Below are positions 12,931 to 27,100 of a stretch of DNA of 64,000 bases, one piece after another (within the stretch, counting starts at the first letter, position 1; each line of letters begins with the position of its first letter). Under the pieces are notes generated by a model. The model did no database searches, had not been told where the DNA came from, and worked only from the letters and a program-made list of their open reading frames with translations. Where the stretch lies: positions 38,331,249 to 38,395,248 of the forward strand of contig OZ038423.1 of assembly GCA_964036155.1 (NCBI GenBank), given 5' to 3'. Position numbers and translations under genes: made by a program. This DNA is from Diploscapter coronatus (Eukaryota; Nematoda; Chromadorea; Rhabditida; Rhabditidae).

Positions 12931-13030
12931 AGAGGTGGGCCGGAATCGACTTTTGAAAAAATTCGGAACCAAATTGGATTTTTCGAGAGGCCGGAACCTG
13001 TATCGGAATGGGAAGTTCCGGCCCACTTCT
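12931..13030. repeat. GTGGGCC-ended element, family B copy 3
   Basis: Left end AGAGGTGGGCCGGAATCGAC, right end AGTTCCGGCCCACTTCT, in inverse orientation. It is the best preserved of three related copies near the receptor gene. Confidence 0.65.
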
Positions 13031-14316
13031 GCCTTTGGTCATTTTTTAATTTTCAGTTTCCTAATTTTTTCAAATTTCAGGCTCAAAACGAGACGATGAG
13101 AGTGAAAGAAAGGTGGAGGAGAAGAGAAAACGACGAGCATTGTTGAGAGGGTTTAAAGCGGGGAGATTCTGAAGGCCTTGACGTCGTTAAACGACGAAAA
13201 ATTAGCATAAACGGCTACCAAACCCAGGGATGCGGCACAGACAAGGGCAGGCGAGGATTTCGGAAAACTTGAGGGGTACAGATGCAATTTTTTGGTATCT
13301 GATAGCATTCCTGGCCAAAATCCAAAAATAAGCGTGTTGTTCACATACATCGTCAGCCTTTTGTACTATTCAGCCTATTATCTCTTCTCCATACTATTAT
13401 TTCTCAGAAGAAAGGACCGAGTATTACAAGAGGGTGAGGGTAAAAAATGCAAAAAAGCCTAAAACAACAGGTAGACTACAAAGACCATACAAACGACGAT
13501 TAGTTGCATCTCGATTTTTTTACAGAATTTCTCTCGTTTTAGGTAATTTCTTTATTCGTGATTTTCTACCGTATTTTCTCGAATTTGAAGCAATAAAGCT
13601 CACATTAGAAAAAATACGGTAAGTAGCCCTAATAAAATTTCCGAAAAATAAAATAAAATTCCAAAATAACATGAGATAAAATGCTAGATCTAGATATAAA
13701 AGTTGTTCAGGTAAAGATAAAGTTTAACGAAGGCATTTTTAAGAGTAGAGTGACGCTTTTCAAACAATAAGAGTATTAGCACTTTTGGTGAGCTTATGAT
13801 ATTTCCAGATTCGAAATTTTCAAATTTAGCAATTTTTTAAAGGGCAAAATTTTGACCATCTCGAATCTGGAGAAAAATGACAGTGTTTGAAACGATATGT
13901 GGAAAAAACAATCTTTGCCAATTGAAAGTTAGCATAATTTGCAAGTTTGAAATTTACACAAAAATGAAAATTTGATGCTAACTTTCGTCAAATCTCGGCA
14001 ACTCTCAACTAGACAAAGAACGCAAATTTTTCTTCTAAAGTTGCGTATCAAATACATCATATTGCCTCTCATAAAAACGAATTAAATTATTAAAATTAGA
14101 ACTTTCTTTATGCTGGTTCGAATATCTAAACTTTTCATACTTTTATGTTCTTTTTCGAATCAGCAAAATATTTTGGAGAACTTTATTTTCAAGAATTTTT
14201 CACGTGGATAAATAATTTATTTCAAATAAAATTAGAAAGTCCTCAAAAATAAAATCTCAAAAAATCGCTCGATTTATCGATTTTTTCACTTTTGGATTAT
14301 GCTAATTTTCATGTTA

Positions 14317-14445
14317 CAGACAGACCTCTCTAAACTCGACCCGCAGCAGAGTGTCATACCGAGAGAGGAAAGAGTGTGTCTTCTTTTTCTCTCACTCGAA
14401 AAGATGTATTATTTTTCTGCGTGTCGAGTTTGGGGAGAAGTCTGC
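14317..14445. repeat. MITE-like element, family C, touching talin stop codon
   Basis: The left arm CAGACCTCTCTAAACTCGAC pairs with the right arm, whose complement begins CAGACTTCTCCCCAAACTCG. An inner stem carries GAGAGAGGAAAGAG, TCTTCTTTTTCTCTC and ATTATTTTTCTGC. Related copies are at 31468-31597 and 57118-57412. The right end lies immediately beside the talin stop codon (14446-14448), so the proximal 3' UTR of talin is this element. Confidence 0.75.
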
Positions 14446-17400
14446 TTATAGCTCCTTCGGGGAGGCGGATTTCTCGTAGCGCGCCTTGTTGAGGTTGGCT
14501 AGTTGCTCTCTGGCAGCGATCAATTCTCGTTCCTTGCGAAGTACCTGTTCTTGGGCGTCCATTACCTGGAATTTGTTAAATTATATTTTTTTTATCTTTT
14601 ATGTTTTAAGAAACATTTTGGGTGGTACTCTTAAACAAGTTTAAACCCTAGGAAGCAGTTTTGCAAAAAAAAAATCGAATTGCCGCACCTGTGCAATGCC
14701 GGTGACGACGCGGTCGGCGATAATGATGTTGCGTTCGTCCTCGACGATGTGCTGTCTGAATTGTTTATTTAAAAAAAACATTTGTTGGTATTCTTTAACT
14801 TTTATCCTTTCTAGTAGTCTGTATTATTTTAAACCTTCCTTCAAAAGATTTTTAAAAAATTCAACTTTTAAAGTAGAACTTGTTCCAAGCATATTCTTTT
14901 TAATGTTTCACGCCTCACCTCGCGGCGGCGACCAATCGTTCAGTGGCGGTTTTGACGGCGTGGCCGGCCGCTTGGAGCCGTCGCTTTGCTTGACTCTCCA
15001 TGTCCGCCTTCACGTTGCACGCCACCAGCACATGCGCTGTCGAGGAGGCTACCTGCAAGTAATTCTTACTTGTATTTATTTTCAGCATCTTAAGTTTCGG
15101 AAAAATTATTAGTTTTTTGTTGTAATTGTCAAAAATATTTTATTGTCCCTAATTATCAGCATTTTCACATATTCTAGAATAATTTCACTTTTAATTATCC
15201 CATTTAGTCGCCTCTCAAATTATCCATAATTTAAGTACCCCCTTCTCTCTAATTAGCTCCATTTAATTACCTGTTTGGCAGCACTGATGAGTTTATCCTC
15301 GGAGGCCTGGCCCTGAACGAGCCCATTTGCAGCCTCGCACAATTGGTGGACGGCGGCGACGACGTGGTGCGCGGCCGAAATGAGGCCTTGCGAGAATTCG
15401 TGGTCCGGCGTTCGCGAGGAGCCCTCGACACGGCCCTGCAATTTTTCAAATATAACTTGATTTTTCATTATTTTAAAAATTTTCGAACCATTTACTTTCT
15501 AAATAAGTATACGAATGTTGATTTATTTCTCATGAGGAATGGACATTTTTTTAAGGATCTTTAGATATTTTTAGAATCGTTTTTCAAACCAACCTGAGCG
15601 ACGAGTTCTCGCTGCGCTGCGGAGGCGGCCTTGACGAGCGTCTGCACGGCGGTCATGATCGATTTTGCTGCTGACAAAATTTGCTCGTCGAACGGAAGAC
15701 TCTCATCAACGTGCTGAAATTAAGGAAAGTCGATATTTCAGGAAGAAAAATCGATAAATACGAGTTTTATTTCAGTGCGATTAACCCAAATAGCGCTCGT
15801 AGAAGCCGGACACAAAACTCGATCTTCGATACGTCTTGTATGCTGGTTGCCGTGAATCGGACCGAACCCAAGAATACCAGACATATCAAAGATAAAGGCC
15901 GATGGAACGAGCGGGGTTCTTTTTAAGGAAAAGGGCCAGAATATTAGTGGAATACGGTAGGCGTTAGGAATATAGAAGTTGGGTTGAATAGAATAAATTT
16001 AGGAGCCTTAGTAAATTGAGTAATTTTAATTTTCAAAATCGGGCAATTATCTCGATTCACCACCCTAATTATCCCGTTTTAATTGGGTTAATTTAAATAT
16101 TTCTCAACTCTGAGATCATTGCCTTAATTATCTTCCCATTTAATTGCCCTGGTTAAGCTCGTTAATTACCTGAGCATTTTGCTGTACTCTGGGTCGGAGC
16201 TCGGCCAGTTTGACTGCGGCGACTTCAATTGACGAGGCTGCACCGAGGAGTTCATTCTCGGCGGTCGCTGCGGACTCGTTTCTCGCGGTCGACGCACCGC
16301 TCTGATACCAGCCGTCCTCGGACTTCAGCGCTTCGCAGCAACCCGTCAAATCACCCACTGAGCGCGCTACTCCTCTGAAAATTTCAAAACTCATATTTTT
16401 GTCACTATTTTTCATTTTTACTTGCTATTTCAATTTCATTTCAAAATTTTCGAATTTTCGAATTTCTATATTCTACACTTTCTAACAAAATGCGCCTTTT
16501 CTCTAGATACTACTTTCTTTTTTTAATTTTTCAGAACTAACCTAGCGGCCTCTACCAACAAATCCCTCGAGATGGAATCGGAGGATCGCGTCAGAATCGC
16601 GTGTAAAGCCATCAGCAGGCCGCGCATTTCCATGCCGACCGTTCTGAAAATTAGTTTTTATTTGTTTCAATTTTCATTTTCTTTTATTAAAAACATGCTA
16701 TTATTTTATTTTCCTTTTTTAAACTAACCTTCCGCAATCCTTGATTCTATACTTGACCTCCGAGGAATCGGCTTCGTTCGCAGCAGCCCTTGTGATCTTG
16801 AGCAACTCGGAAACCGTCTGAAATAATTTTTCTTTTAAAATCCAAATTAAATTTAGTCTGTGGTTGAAGTGTTCGTCTTCGTTTTATACCTGTCTCGCGA
16901 AATTTCCTGCCGCGGTGACGTCGGATTCTGCTGTGGTCTGGGCCGCGGTGGTCAGTCTGAAATCTTTTCGTAATTTTCTTTATTGTTAAAATGTTTGCCG
17001 AATGATCGTTTTTGGTATTTTCAAAATTCCCCACCTCTGTGCAGCTTCGCTGATATTGACCGTTGCGTTCTCCAATTGTCCTGGAGCCAACCCATGACTC
17101 GACCCGTCTCCGGCGTCCTGAAATTCGAATTGATAAATTAAAAACATGTCCATTTTTTTAATTTGAGCTCTGGGGATTTTTGTTTAAAACAACTTCTAGG
17201 TGATTTTTAATCGGGAAAATTCAAGTTTAATTTTCTCCTTTCCCCACCTGATCATGCTGTCTGATCTCCAGAGCAATTGCGTCGACGGCAGCCTCGATGG
17301 CTCTGACGCCCTGCTCCTTCCTTTCTTCCACGCTCTTGACCGTCTTGAGCAAAGATGTCACGTTGGAGACCATCACCTTGGCCGCGTCTTTCAGCTGGCC

Positions 17401-18142
17401 CATCGCCGGGTCTTGGAGGGATCGGCCTGAACTTTTAATCTTTTTATTTTCAAGAAGCATGTCTTTTTCTTTATTTATAACTAAAAATGGAATTTCCTTA
17501 CCCGAAGCATTTTTGGTGGCCTGAATCAGAGCGGAGAGGGCAGCAGCGACGTCACGCACCGCATGGATGACGAGCACTTGCGCCTCGGCGTTCTCCGATT
17601 TCAGCGCGACCGCGCCGTTCTTCACCGCGTCGGAAAGATTGACGATCGTTCGGACGGCGTTCTGCGCGGCCACCGCGAGTTGTTCCTGAATGCGTGTGTG
17701 TATATTTTTTTTTCTAAATTATACCAACCTGATTGCTAGCCGCACCGGCCACTAGTGCTTTCGTATCCTCTACCAGAGCCTTGGCCGTTTTGAGGATGAC
17801 GTCTCGATGGTATTGGAAGTCCCTGGGTGCGTCTGATGGGTTCAGCGTTCCCGACGTCGCGAACAGAATCGTCGTGTCGAGGTCGCCAATGATTCCCGAT
17901 ACAGTGTTAGCTGCGTTGATGCAGGCCTGAACATTTTTAATTCATTATTGTTATTATTATTGCAAAAAATTTTTAACCTGAGTTCCCTTGGATCCCTCGT
18001 GAAGTGCGGCGAGCACTTCTTCGACTCGTTCGACGACAATTTTGGTCTCGGTAAGAAGCGTCTCAGAGATTCTCGTGTCGGTCGGATAGGCTCGCTTCTT
18101 TCCTGCGATTTTCACCGTTTGGATGCAGGAATTGCCAAGCTT
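14446..18142 (-). CDS. tln-1: Talin exons 46-59: rod end and I/LWEQ actin-binding module
   Basis: Exons 17978-18142, 17729-17926, 17502-17685, 17248-17426, 17035-17117, 16890-16956, 16729-16817, 16542-16643, 16170-16374, 15594-15713, 15271-15435, 14919-15052, 14689-14755 and 14446-14565. They include [15 protein letters not shown] and [18 protein letters not shown], then the C-terminal I/LWEQ (THATCH) bundle with [43 protein letters not shown] and [16 protein letters not shown]. The last helix, [20 protein letters not shown], is the dimerisation helix needed for F-actin binding in this family. The final residues [14 protein letters not shown] diverge from vertebrate talins. Confidence 0.94.
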
Positions 18143-21100
18143 CTGAAAATTGTTTATTTTTATAACTGTTGCAAAAAGTAAAGATCTCGAATTTTTCAAA
18201 TCGAGCTATTTTGAATGTTTCTCTGCAAAAAAATCTCGAATTTGATCAACTGAGCCCTCCATTTGGCGAACCTGAACGGACAGCTTGAGTCGGTGTGATA
18301 GATCGGGGTTGGTGAGCATCGTGATGGCCTGTCGAGCGTCCATCGCAACGCCGCGGTACTTTTCGGACATGTTGACGGCCAGGCCACCGAGAACTTCAGG
18401 CTTCGCGTAGGGCATGTCATTGGCTATCGACCGAATCGCTTCCAGACCAGCCACCATCCGGGTTTGGACGTCGGCGAACGTGCCCTGGAAACTTGGAGTT
18501 CGAAGCAGTCCTAGGGAGGACGATCGTGTCAGAAGGCCTTTGTAACCTACCCCCAGTATATTTTCTTAACAAATATCTCTCCAACCTGTAGTTAGTCAAA
18601 ATTTTCGTCAATGTGACCTACTCCCTCTAACTTATTTTCTTTGTCTGACGAAAGTTCTCCCTAGGTCTGATTAGAAACAAGGTCTTCAAAAAATTCAGGT
18701 TAAAAACAACTTCAAGATAAAGTCGATTTAACTTCAATTTGTGAATTTCGACTTTTTACCTGAGTAGCGGCTGCACTGTCAGTCGACTCGATCGAGTGAG
18801 CGATATTGTCCACGAGGCCTGAAATTTTAAATTTAAGAATATCTTTGCTAACGCAAACTCTGCATCAAAAAGCGTCGATTTTCAACTTTTGCTTTCGAAT
18901 AAAACATTTCAGGAAACTAACCTTCGACCGCACCCTCGTCCGAGCTGATCTTCCCGACGGTCTTTCGCATATCGCTCAGGGCGTCCTTGAGCTGCTCTGC
19001 CGCTTCATCGACGCGTCGGTGCGCCTCTTGGGCCTTCTGGAATTGAATTATTTTGTAAAATTCAAATTTTTGAAGTTTTCATCTCTTGTAATTTTTTTTA
19101 CCTGATTTCCACCCGCATCCCGAGACGCAACCATCATTTCCAGCTCGGCTTCGACCACGGTCTTGGCTCGTTCGAACATTTCGGCCTGAAATTCAGTTTT
19201 TTTTTTGTTTGAATCGGGATTTCAAACAAACTTGGATTACACATATCTCTCCTTTCAGAATATTGCAATTTCAATACACCTGCTGGATTTAAAAACAATC
19301 CATTTTTATACCTGAGTTGCAGAATCCGGCGACAAACTAGCGGCCTGACAGGCTGCCATAACGAGTGCCTCTGTGGTCCGGCAGTGGTCTTCGACGCAAT
19401 GAGGCAAGTCTTCACCCTTTCCTTTGGCCGCCATTCTCAGTGGGTCAACCTAAAATATTTTTTTTCTTAAATTATCTTTTTCTAAGAATATTTTTCTATG
19501 AAGATTTCTCGAAACATTCAAATGATTGGTTTCCCTAATTATTCTTTTTCAATTATCTTTTTTTTAATAAACTTATTTTTAGGTTATTTTCGTTTTTCAA
19601 ACCAACCTTCTCCTCCAGCGCATGTGTGGCGTGCCCGACCTGTTGTTGCATTCGTTTCTGGGGGCCTTTGACTGTATTTGGAGACTTGTAGGCGTCCATC
19701 GCCGAGCGCTCGATCTCCACGATCAGTTTTTGTAAGAACTCAATCGCTCGGTCCATTTCGGCCTGTCCAGGGGCGGCGTCTCTGAAAAAGTTTACCTCTA
19801 ATTCTTTTTGTTATTTTTTTTATTAAAACTCTTTTGTGATGATCTAATTTGATCAATTTTTTGAAGTCCAACCTGATAGCGGCGACCAATCCCTTGATGG
19901 AGTCGCTGACATCCCGGCTGTTGTCGGCTAGTCGCTGCCAGATCGCTGAATCCCTCGGAGCGGAGGCGAGGCTTCGGGCAGTTCTGAAGATTTGTATTTA
20001 TTTTTCAAATTTCCTCTTAATTAAAAAAAAACGAAACTCACTTAATCATCTCCGCACTCGCATCCAGCATTTGCCTGGTTCCGCTCAGGACGGGTCTCTG
20101 AAAATTTCCGAGTTTTTCTATTTGAAAATCACTTTTATTTGAAATAAATATTTTGGTTGAATTTTTCTGGCCTCCTGTATTATATATCACCCGAAATATC
20201 GACACACTGCCCGTAAAAGACATACCGTCTCTTTTTCTTATTTCTCTCCTTTGCTTACATTTTCTTACCCTAAAATCGCGGTGTATAATACAGGGGGCGA
20301 TTTGTCCGGATTTTTACCTGATTCGCCCTGCCCTCATCGCTAATTTGCCCGGGTAGAGCGGCGAAGTCGGGATTCTCGATGAAATGCTCGAGTTGCTCGG
20401 TGGCCGATTTCAGTGCAGCGGCAGTCTCAGTGCAGGCCGCTTCAGTCTCTGGCGTGGGTCGAGTGTCGTGCGCGCGGACGGCTGTGATCAAGGCTGAAAA
20501 AAGCTTTTATTTAGTCTTCACTTTTTTATTTTAAAAATCATTTATCTCTCGAGTTTTCTGAAGAAATTATTTTTAAAAACGTATTTTTAAAGTCGACAAA
20601 TGGCCCTTATTTGATTGATTTCCGAGAATTTCCCGACAAATCAACATTATCGATCTTTTCTCACCCGAAGTCTTAGCCGCCAATTCCTTGGCACTGTTGA
20701 CGAGGTGCTTTTTGACGTTGACGTTGACCGACCTCTCGGACGCGTTTCTGCACATGTTCGCAATTGAGGAGGTATGTTTCGCAGCAATTGTCGTGTCGTT
20801 CAGAAGTTGCTCCTGGAAGACAAAAATCAATTTTTTTACTTTTTAAATCGTAATTGTTCTTTGATCAAATCTGAGATTTCATATATCCCTCTTCCAATAT
20901 ATACAAGTTAGGGGGATTTCACTTATATATCATAGGTTTGAAAAAGTTGATTTATTATTTTTTTTATTTTCAATTTCTAACGATTTTTACCTGACTATAA
21001 TTCCTGGTAGCGATTCGGTCGCAGACCTGCTTGACGAGTTGTGCACTTCGTCTGAGCGCAGCCCCATCAACGATGGCCGCCCTGCCCCTCGTACTCCTGG

Positions 21101-24100
21101 GATTCGCCACTCCGACCAAATAGGCAGATTGGTTTGCCGCCTCGGCCAAGCGACAGACTGCGTCCGCGGAAGATCTGCATTTTTTATTTTAAAATATGCT
21201 TCAAAATTTCTTCACATTTTTCATACAAAGTTGAGTTTTTGATCTTTCGGGAAGATCACATTTTATATAACAAAAAAGCGCAAAAATCGTCCTTAAATTT
21301 TCTGAGCCTCTCAAAAAGTCATTTTTCTTGATTTTTGTCAAGAAATTTGTCTCCCACCTCACGCTGGTGCAAAGACTGCTGGTGTCCAAGTTCTTGGCGT
21401 TTCTGGCGATGCCGGTCATAGCCTCACCCAGCTTCCTTGCTTCCTCCGTCACCCGATCCAAACTACCAAAGTAGCTGTCGTCGTTCACTGGCACGGTCGC
21501 TTGTTCCGCCAAATGCCTAAAATGTATTTACAATTTTTTTATTCTATAAAATTTGATCCTTTACCTGACTGCTTGGATTTGACGAAGTGCCGCATCACAT
21601 TCACGCTGCCAAGGCTCCTCCCCACCAATGGAATCCACGAGCTGGTTGACGGTCGAGGTGAAGGATCTGGAATTTTGCAAATCTTTACTTTTCATTTATT
21701 TTTTTTCTAACCTGCTCTCCTCTGCAAGTTCCTGCATGTGAGAAATGTCCGTTGATGCCAAACTGCTCCTGGATAGGACGGAAATCGCCTCTTCGCGGGC
21801 TTTTTCGAGCAACTCGGTCGTAGCGATCCTGGCTGGCATATCGGGGAGATTCTTGATCGCTGCGATCACCGCCGTGTGGAAGTTGGTATAGCTGAAATCA
21901 GAAATATATATTTTTAATTTCGAAAAAAACAACTAAATTTAAGCCCTTATTTAATTTCTAAAAGGCTGAACGTAATTCAGACTTAATTTTTAACGAGTCG
22001 GAATTTCATTTTTTAATTTCGCACCAGACGTTGGGGCATTTCCGATTACCGCAAATATCCCTTATGTGGTGAATTATTTCAGTCAGCGCTTGAATTACCA
22101 TCCTTAATAATGGAACGAGAGAGATTATGACCGAATTTTTGCGGTGGAAAACGTTCCAATGTCTGTTTCGTACCTTCCAACGAATGCATTGACGGCCTCG
22201 TTGTGCTGAGGCTGGTTGACGGAAAGCAACAGCTCGGAGGTCGATTCCACCAGTTTTTGGGCCGCCGTCCTCACATCCATTTCCTTTGAGGGAGTCGAGG
22301 CCGAGACTTTTCTGAAAATATTATTTTTCATCGTCTTTCCTTTCTTTCATTTTTCAAGGATATGTTTTTTTTTTATAGATTTCAGAAAGGGCCTTTTTTG
22401 TATTTTGCTGCAAAATAATGTCAGTATTTTTGGTTTTCAAATTCAATAATTTATCGTTGATTGGAGAGCAAAGTCGATATTCATGCAGCAGCAATTAGAA
22501 ATCGAATTTGGAGGAGCGAAATAGTGAGTCGTGTAGAAGAGAAGCGAGAGACGAAGAGCAGCGTAATTTTTGAATATCTACATATTCTCTCCCAATTAAT
22601 AATACCTGATTTCCTGAATGGCGGTCTCGACGTGCTGGTTGTCGGGGATGCAGGCGATGACCTGTCGGAGGCTGTTGGCCACTTGTCTGGCGACCTCACT
22701 CAGCTGGGCCGCCGGCGCTTTCTCCCTGACCTTGTCGAAGGCCAGGCCCGAGTCATGAACAACGGATCGAGCAGACACCACGAGACGGTCGATGTTGACG
22801 TCCGAGCGCACGGAAAGCACATCGCGGATTTCTTCGGTGAAATCTCGGAGATTCTGGAATTTGCAATTTTATTATTTTCAAACAAAAATGTTTCATCATT
22901 ATTTGTTCTATAGAAGTGATTGATTTCCTTCAACAAATAGATGAATTTGTTGTACTTTCAACGCAAGGAATTATTGATTTTCGGTATAAAATTGCTCGAT
23001 TTTGGCAAAAATCCTGTCAATTCGGGTCTAACCTGAGCCAGCTCGACGGCGCTCGCACCGATGTGCTGCTGATCGTCGTTGGCGCTCGCCGCGGTGACCA
23101 ACTGCGCCACGGCGGAGCCGACGTGACGCGACGTCGACATCAGCTTCGTGCACGCCGACGAAGCAGTCACTCCTCAAATTTTCGTATTTAATTTTTTATT
23201 AGAGTTATATTTTTCTAAAATGTTCAAATTTTTCTATCCGACTTTTTTCAAAAATTTGATTTTGCTACCTCTCTGCGGATGGAGCTGCCTAGCATGGGCC
23301 ATTCGCTGCGTGTCCTGCAGATATTCGTCCAATTCGCGAATCAGCGCTTCCGAGTAGACTAGCTGCTGGCTAAAAAGTTTGTGAGTTTTAAACCTTTTCT
23401 ACAAATTTGAAATTAAAAAAAACTTCATATAAGAGCAGTTTTAAAATTCTCATTTCATCAATTTCTTTCTAACAAAATTTTAATATTTTTCGTTTTTTTT
23501 ACCTGAAGTTCAACTGCTGAGCGGCGTTGAGGGCGGTTCTCAATTTGACGAGGGAGTTGGCCAATGAAGACGATGTCTCGTGGAGGTGCGAGGCGACGTG
23601 CGGCTCCGAAATCGAGTTGATCGAAGTTCGCGACGATTCGACGAGTCTTGTCGCCGGCGAGACGATCTGGAGAATTGTTTTATCTTTTATTTTCTTTATT
23701 TCATTTTTGATTATATCTTTTGAAATTTATATTTCATTCGCTTTGTTTCCATTTTTAATATAGGTGTCAGGAAATCTTAAAATCAACTTCAACTTTTTAT
23801 AAGTTTGATCTACTTAAAAGCATACAAATGAAAAATAAGATTTTTAATTAAACAAAAAACAAATCCAACCTCATTACTCTGTCGGATGAGTCTGGACTGA
23901 GCGCGGAATTTCTCCTCCGAGGTTTTGGCTTGTTGACTTTCCCGAATGCAGGTGATCAGCTTCGGAACGTGCTCTGCGGTTTGGGTGCACTCATAAACGA
24001 GCAGCTCGACAGAGGACCTTGTAGTAATGATCTCCTAAAATTGTTTTATCATAAATTTTCCGAAATCTCAAATTTTGCACCTCAAAATTTTGGCGTTATT

Positions 24101-27100
24101 TTTAATCCAGAAATGTTAGAAAGCGGATAGATTTTATGATTGCCATAGTTTTCAAGAAACTACAGTAACTACAGTTTTAAGGAGCACTGTAGTTCTTGAA
24201 AGCTACAGTGACCCATTTTAGAGATACTGTAGTAAAAAATTACAGTATCCCAGTTTGAACATTTTTAACAGAGGAGTGAAATCGTGCTGCAAGCTATGTT
24301 CGTTAGAGGCTGCTTGTGCATGGTCCCCCACAGGGAGGTTGGCGGTAAAAAATCAGAAAAATCTGTGATTTAAAAACCGAGACAATTTTAGGAAAAATAA
24401 ACAAAAATTAGAATAAGGAGAAATCAAGAGGCTTCCGGCGATATCCGAATATTGATTTTCGCTGTAAATCGAGTTTGGATAAAAGGGGCGTGGCCAGAAA
24501 AGCGTGCCGCGAAATTGCTTCTTTTTTAATTTTTGTTCCTATTTCAAAGATACGCGCTGGAAGCCCCGTGAAAACTATAAGCACCGCAAAAACGTCGCAC
24601 AATTTGATTCTTTTTCTGTTCACTTACGTATCGATTTTCTGGAAGCCCCCGGATTTTTAGAGGAATATTTGATTTTACAATTTTCAATTTTGAGAAAATT
24701 TTGAAAATGTTAGGAAATTTGAAGTTAGAGTTTAGAGCCGTGGAAGTTAAGAATTAGAATGAAAAGTTACAATAAAATTTCGTGAGTTAGGAAACTTCGA
24801 ATGTGATTTTTGGGAAATTTATTGAGCATATATAGTCTAGATACAATTTACAAAAATATTTCATAGAAACTATTCAAATCTTAGAAAATCTTACTATAGG
24901 CAGTGTTTAAAATAAACTTTTTCATCAGATATTATTCGAATTTTGGTCATATTTTTGAGAAATTATAAATTTTCTCCTAAAATGAAGAATAAGGAAAGAT
25001 GGCAATGGTAAGGCTGGTTTGAATTAGTTTGAGCAATTTTCAGCTCCTTATCACTTCAAATTTCTCTTTTTTAATTTTGATAAGTAGCTTTAATTTGACT
25101 AAGACCTGATAAAATACTGGTTATACTGATCGAAGTTAGATATATAAGGCTTAGGTAAGGATATGTAATCAAATGCTTATTAGATAATTTTGGATTTTCA
25201 GGTTCAACGGTTTTTAGAAAATGTGGCAAGATAAGATTTATGAAGCTTTTGATAAATTTCTAACCCAATGGTAACATTTCTTACGGATATTTAAGGCGGG
25301 AATTTTGTTTATAAACATGCATAATATTTGAATTCAATTTAAGAAGCTAGGATTGAGTGACCATGAAGTTCAGATTTTAAAATCTCCTGTTTTTACTCCA
25401 AATTTCATGATCTTGATAATACTTTTATTAAGCTAGATTTTGTTGAAAATTCTCATTGAAAAAGACTTTTCAGTAGGAATTTTCAAATGCTATTCAGAAA
25501 CATAGAAAAGTATTTCAAAGATTGAGAAAAAAGAATCGATTTTTCTATGTTTCGTGATTTTCAAAGAGGTTTTTGAAGCATAGAAAGAGTTTAACATCTC
25601 GGGAATAGAGAAATGTTTCCTATGTTTCAAATGTATTTTTTTTTTTTAATTTTAATTTTTCTGAATTTTTAGGTCCGTCATTAACTTTCTATTTTAGTGT
25701 AAACGCAGAACGGAGTGTTCATCGTCAACCAACAGTTGTTCAGTAGTTTCGGTGTGCTGTTTCTTTCCACCACTTCCTCCCTGCAAATTGGCAGCCTTGC
25801 ATAAGCAGCCTCTGTGACTGTGCGACACGATTGCAAAAAAAAATGCAGAAATGCACAACGAAGAATGACACGCCCACTTTTTCACAAAGTCAGGACTCTC
25901 ATTTTTCAGAAATTATATATATATATATTTAATTTAAATAAATTTTCCCTATCACCAGCTATCATGCAACCTTCGCCACTGTGCTATATCCCGAAGAAAT
26001 TAGCATATTTGCATTCGTATATAGTAGAATTGCTTGGCACATGCAGGAAAGTTACCGTAATTCTTTAAATTCTAGTTTTCGCGTACCTTGACCTGGTTTG
26101 CAGCGGCAATCGTTTGGGTTGAATCATAGGCCGTAGCTTTGGCTGCCTCCTCCAAGCGTTCCATGATGTAGCGGGCTTGCTGCTCTGTAATTAGCCCGGG
26201 ATAATTACCCTAGCTAACTTCAACGTTTTATAATTTCATTCATTCAAGATAATTAGATTAGATCATTTCAAAAAATATTAATTGACCGAGAGAACTGCCC
26301 TAATTATTTCAATTAATTAAAGTGATTAACTCGCTAATTGCCATACCTGACGTGGTTTCGTTCGTCACGTTGGCCAGCCGTTCGGCGGCATTTCTCAGCG
26401 CCATCTCCGACTCAGCCTCGGTGGGGCGGGACTCGCATTCCTGAATATTTCAATTTCACGTTTTAGAAAGTTTCAAAAGTTTTTCGATTCCTGAATCAAA
26501 TTTCTATAGTAGAAGACTTCAAAATTGTAATATTTCACGAGTTTCAAATTTTCTTCAAGTTCCCAAGTTCCCAGAAACCTACCCTGGTAGCTTCGATCAT
26601 GTTGCTGGTAGCGGTGGCGACCTTCCTTGCCGCATCGAGAAGTCGGTCCTTTTGCTCTGGTCGCTCCCTGGCCTCGGTCTCGATTTGCTCCTGGAGAATC
26701 TGGCTCTGGCGGATGACTTTCTTCGCCTCGCGCGTCATTTCTTCGCTCGGACCCTGAAAATTCAAGTTTTAGATAATTTTATTTTTTAAGTTTTATTTGT
26801 ATTATTATTATATTCGTTTACATTTTCTTTCCCTCAAAGTTTATGTTTCGAAATGGTAAATCTTTGTTTTAGTCTTCAGAAAAATGAAATTTCAATTCCG
26901 CTATCAAAAATTGGAGGGGACAATTTCTAAAGCTTTTACGATCCCACCCCTACTCCCAAAGAATGCTTACCTGATGAGCGATGATTCGGTTGGTGCGTCT
27001 GAGGATCTCGTTGTACTGCTCCTCCTCGACGACCCTTCGACTTCTGGGGCTCGTCTTCACATGATCCAGCAGAGAGTCGAGTGCGTGGGTGACCTGGATT

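Larger units (their letters stand above)
12273..14316. other. Intergenic region, receptor gene to talin 3' end
   Basis: Between two convergent genes. It holds a repeat fragment at 12822-12900, a GTGGGCC element at 12931-13030, and the talin 3' UTR at its right end; TTTATT at 14182-14187 would read AATAAA on the talin strand. A weak exon-like stretch at about 12617-12770 on the plus strand might be a remnant of a receptor C-terminus, but I do not annotate it as a gene. Confidence 0.4.

Noticed and set aside
13153..13350. Minus-strand open frame with a hydrophobic stretch (ALVCAASLGLVAVYANF)
   Set aside because: No partner exons, no family resemblance, and the surrounding sequence is repeat-rich. 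Probably chance.
25694..25885. Open stretch on the minus strand in talin intron 25 (contains [15 protein letters not shown]), considered as a missing rod exon
   Set aside because: The flanking exons join in phase and the joined rod has the expected length against animal talins. No splice pair gives a frame that fits.
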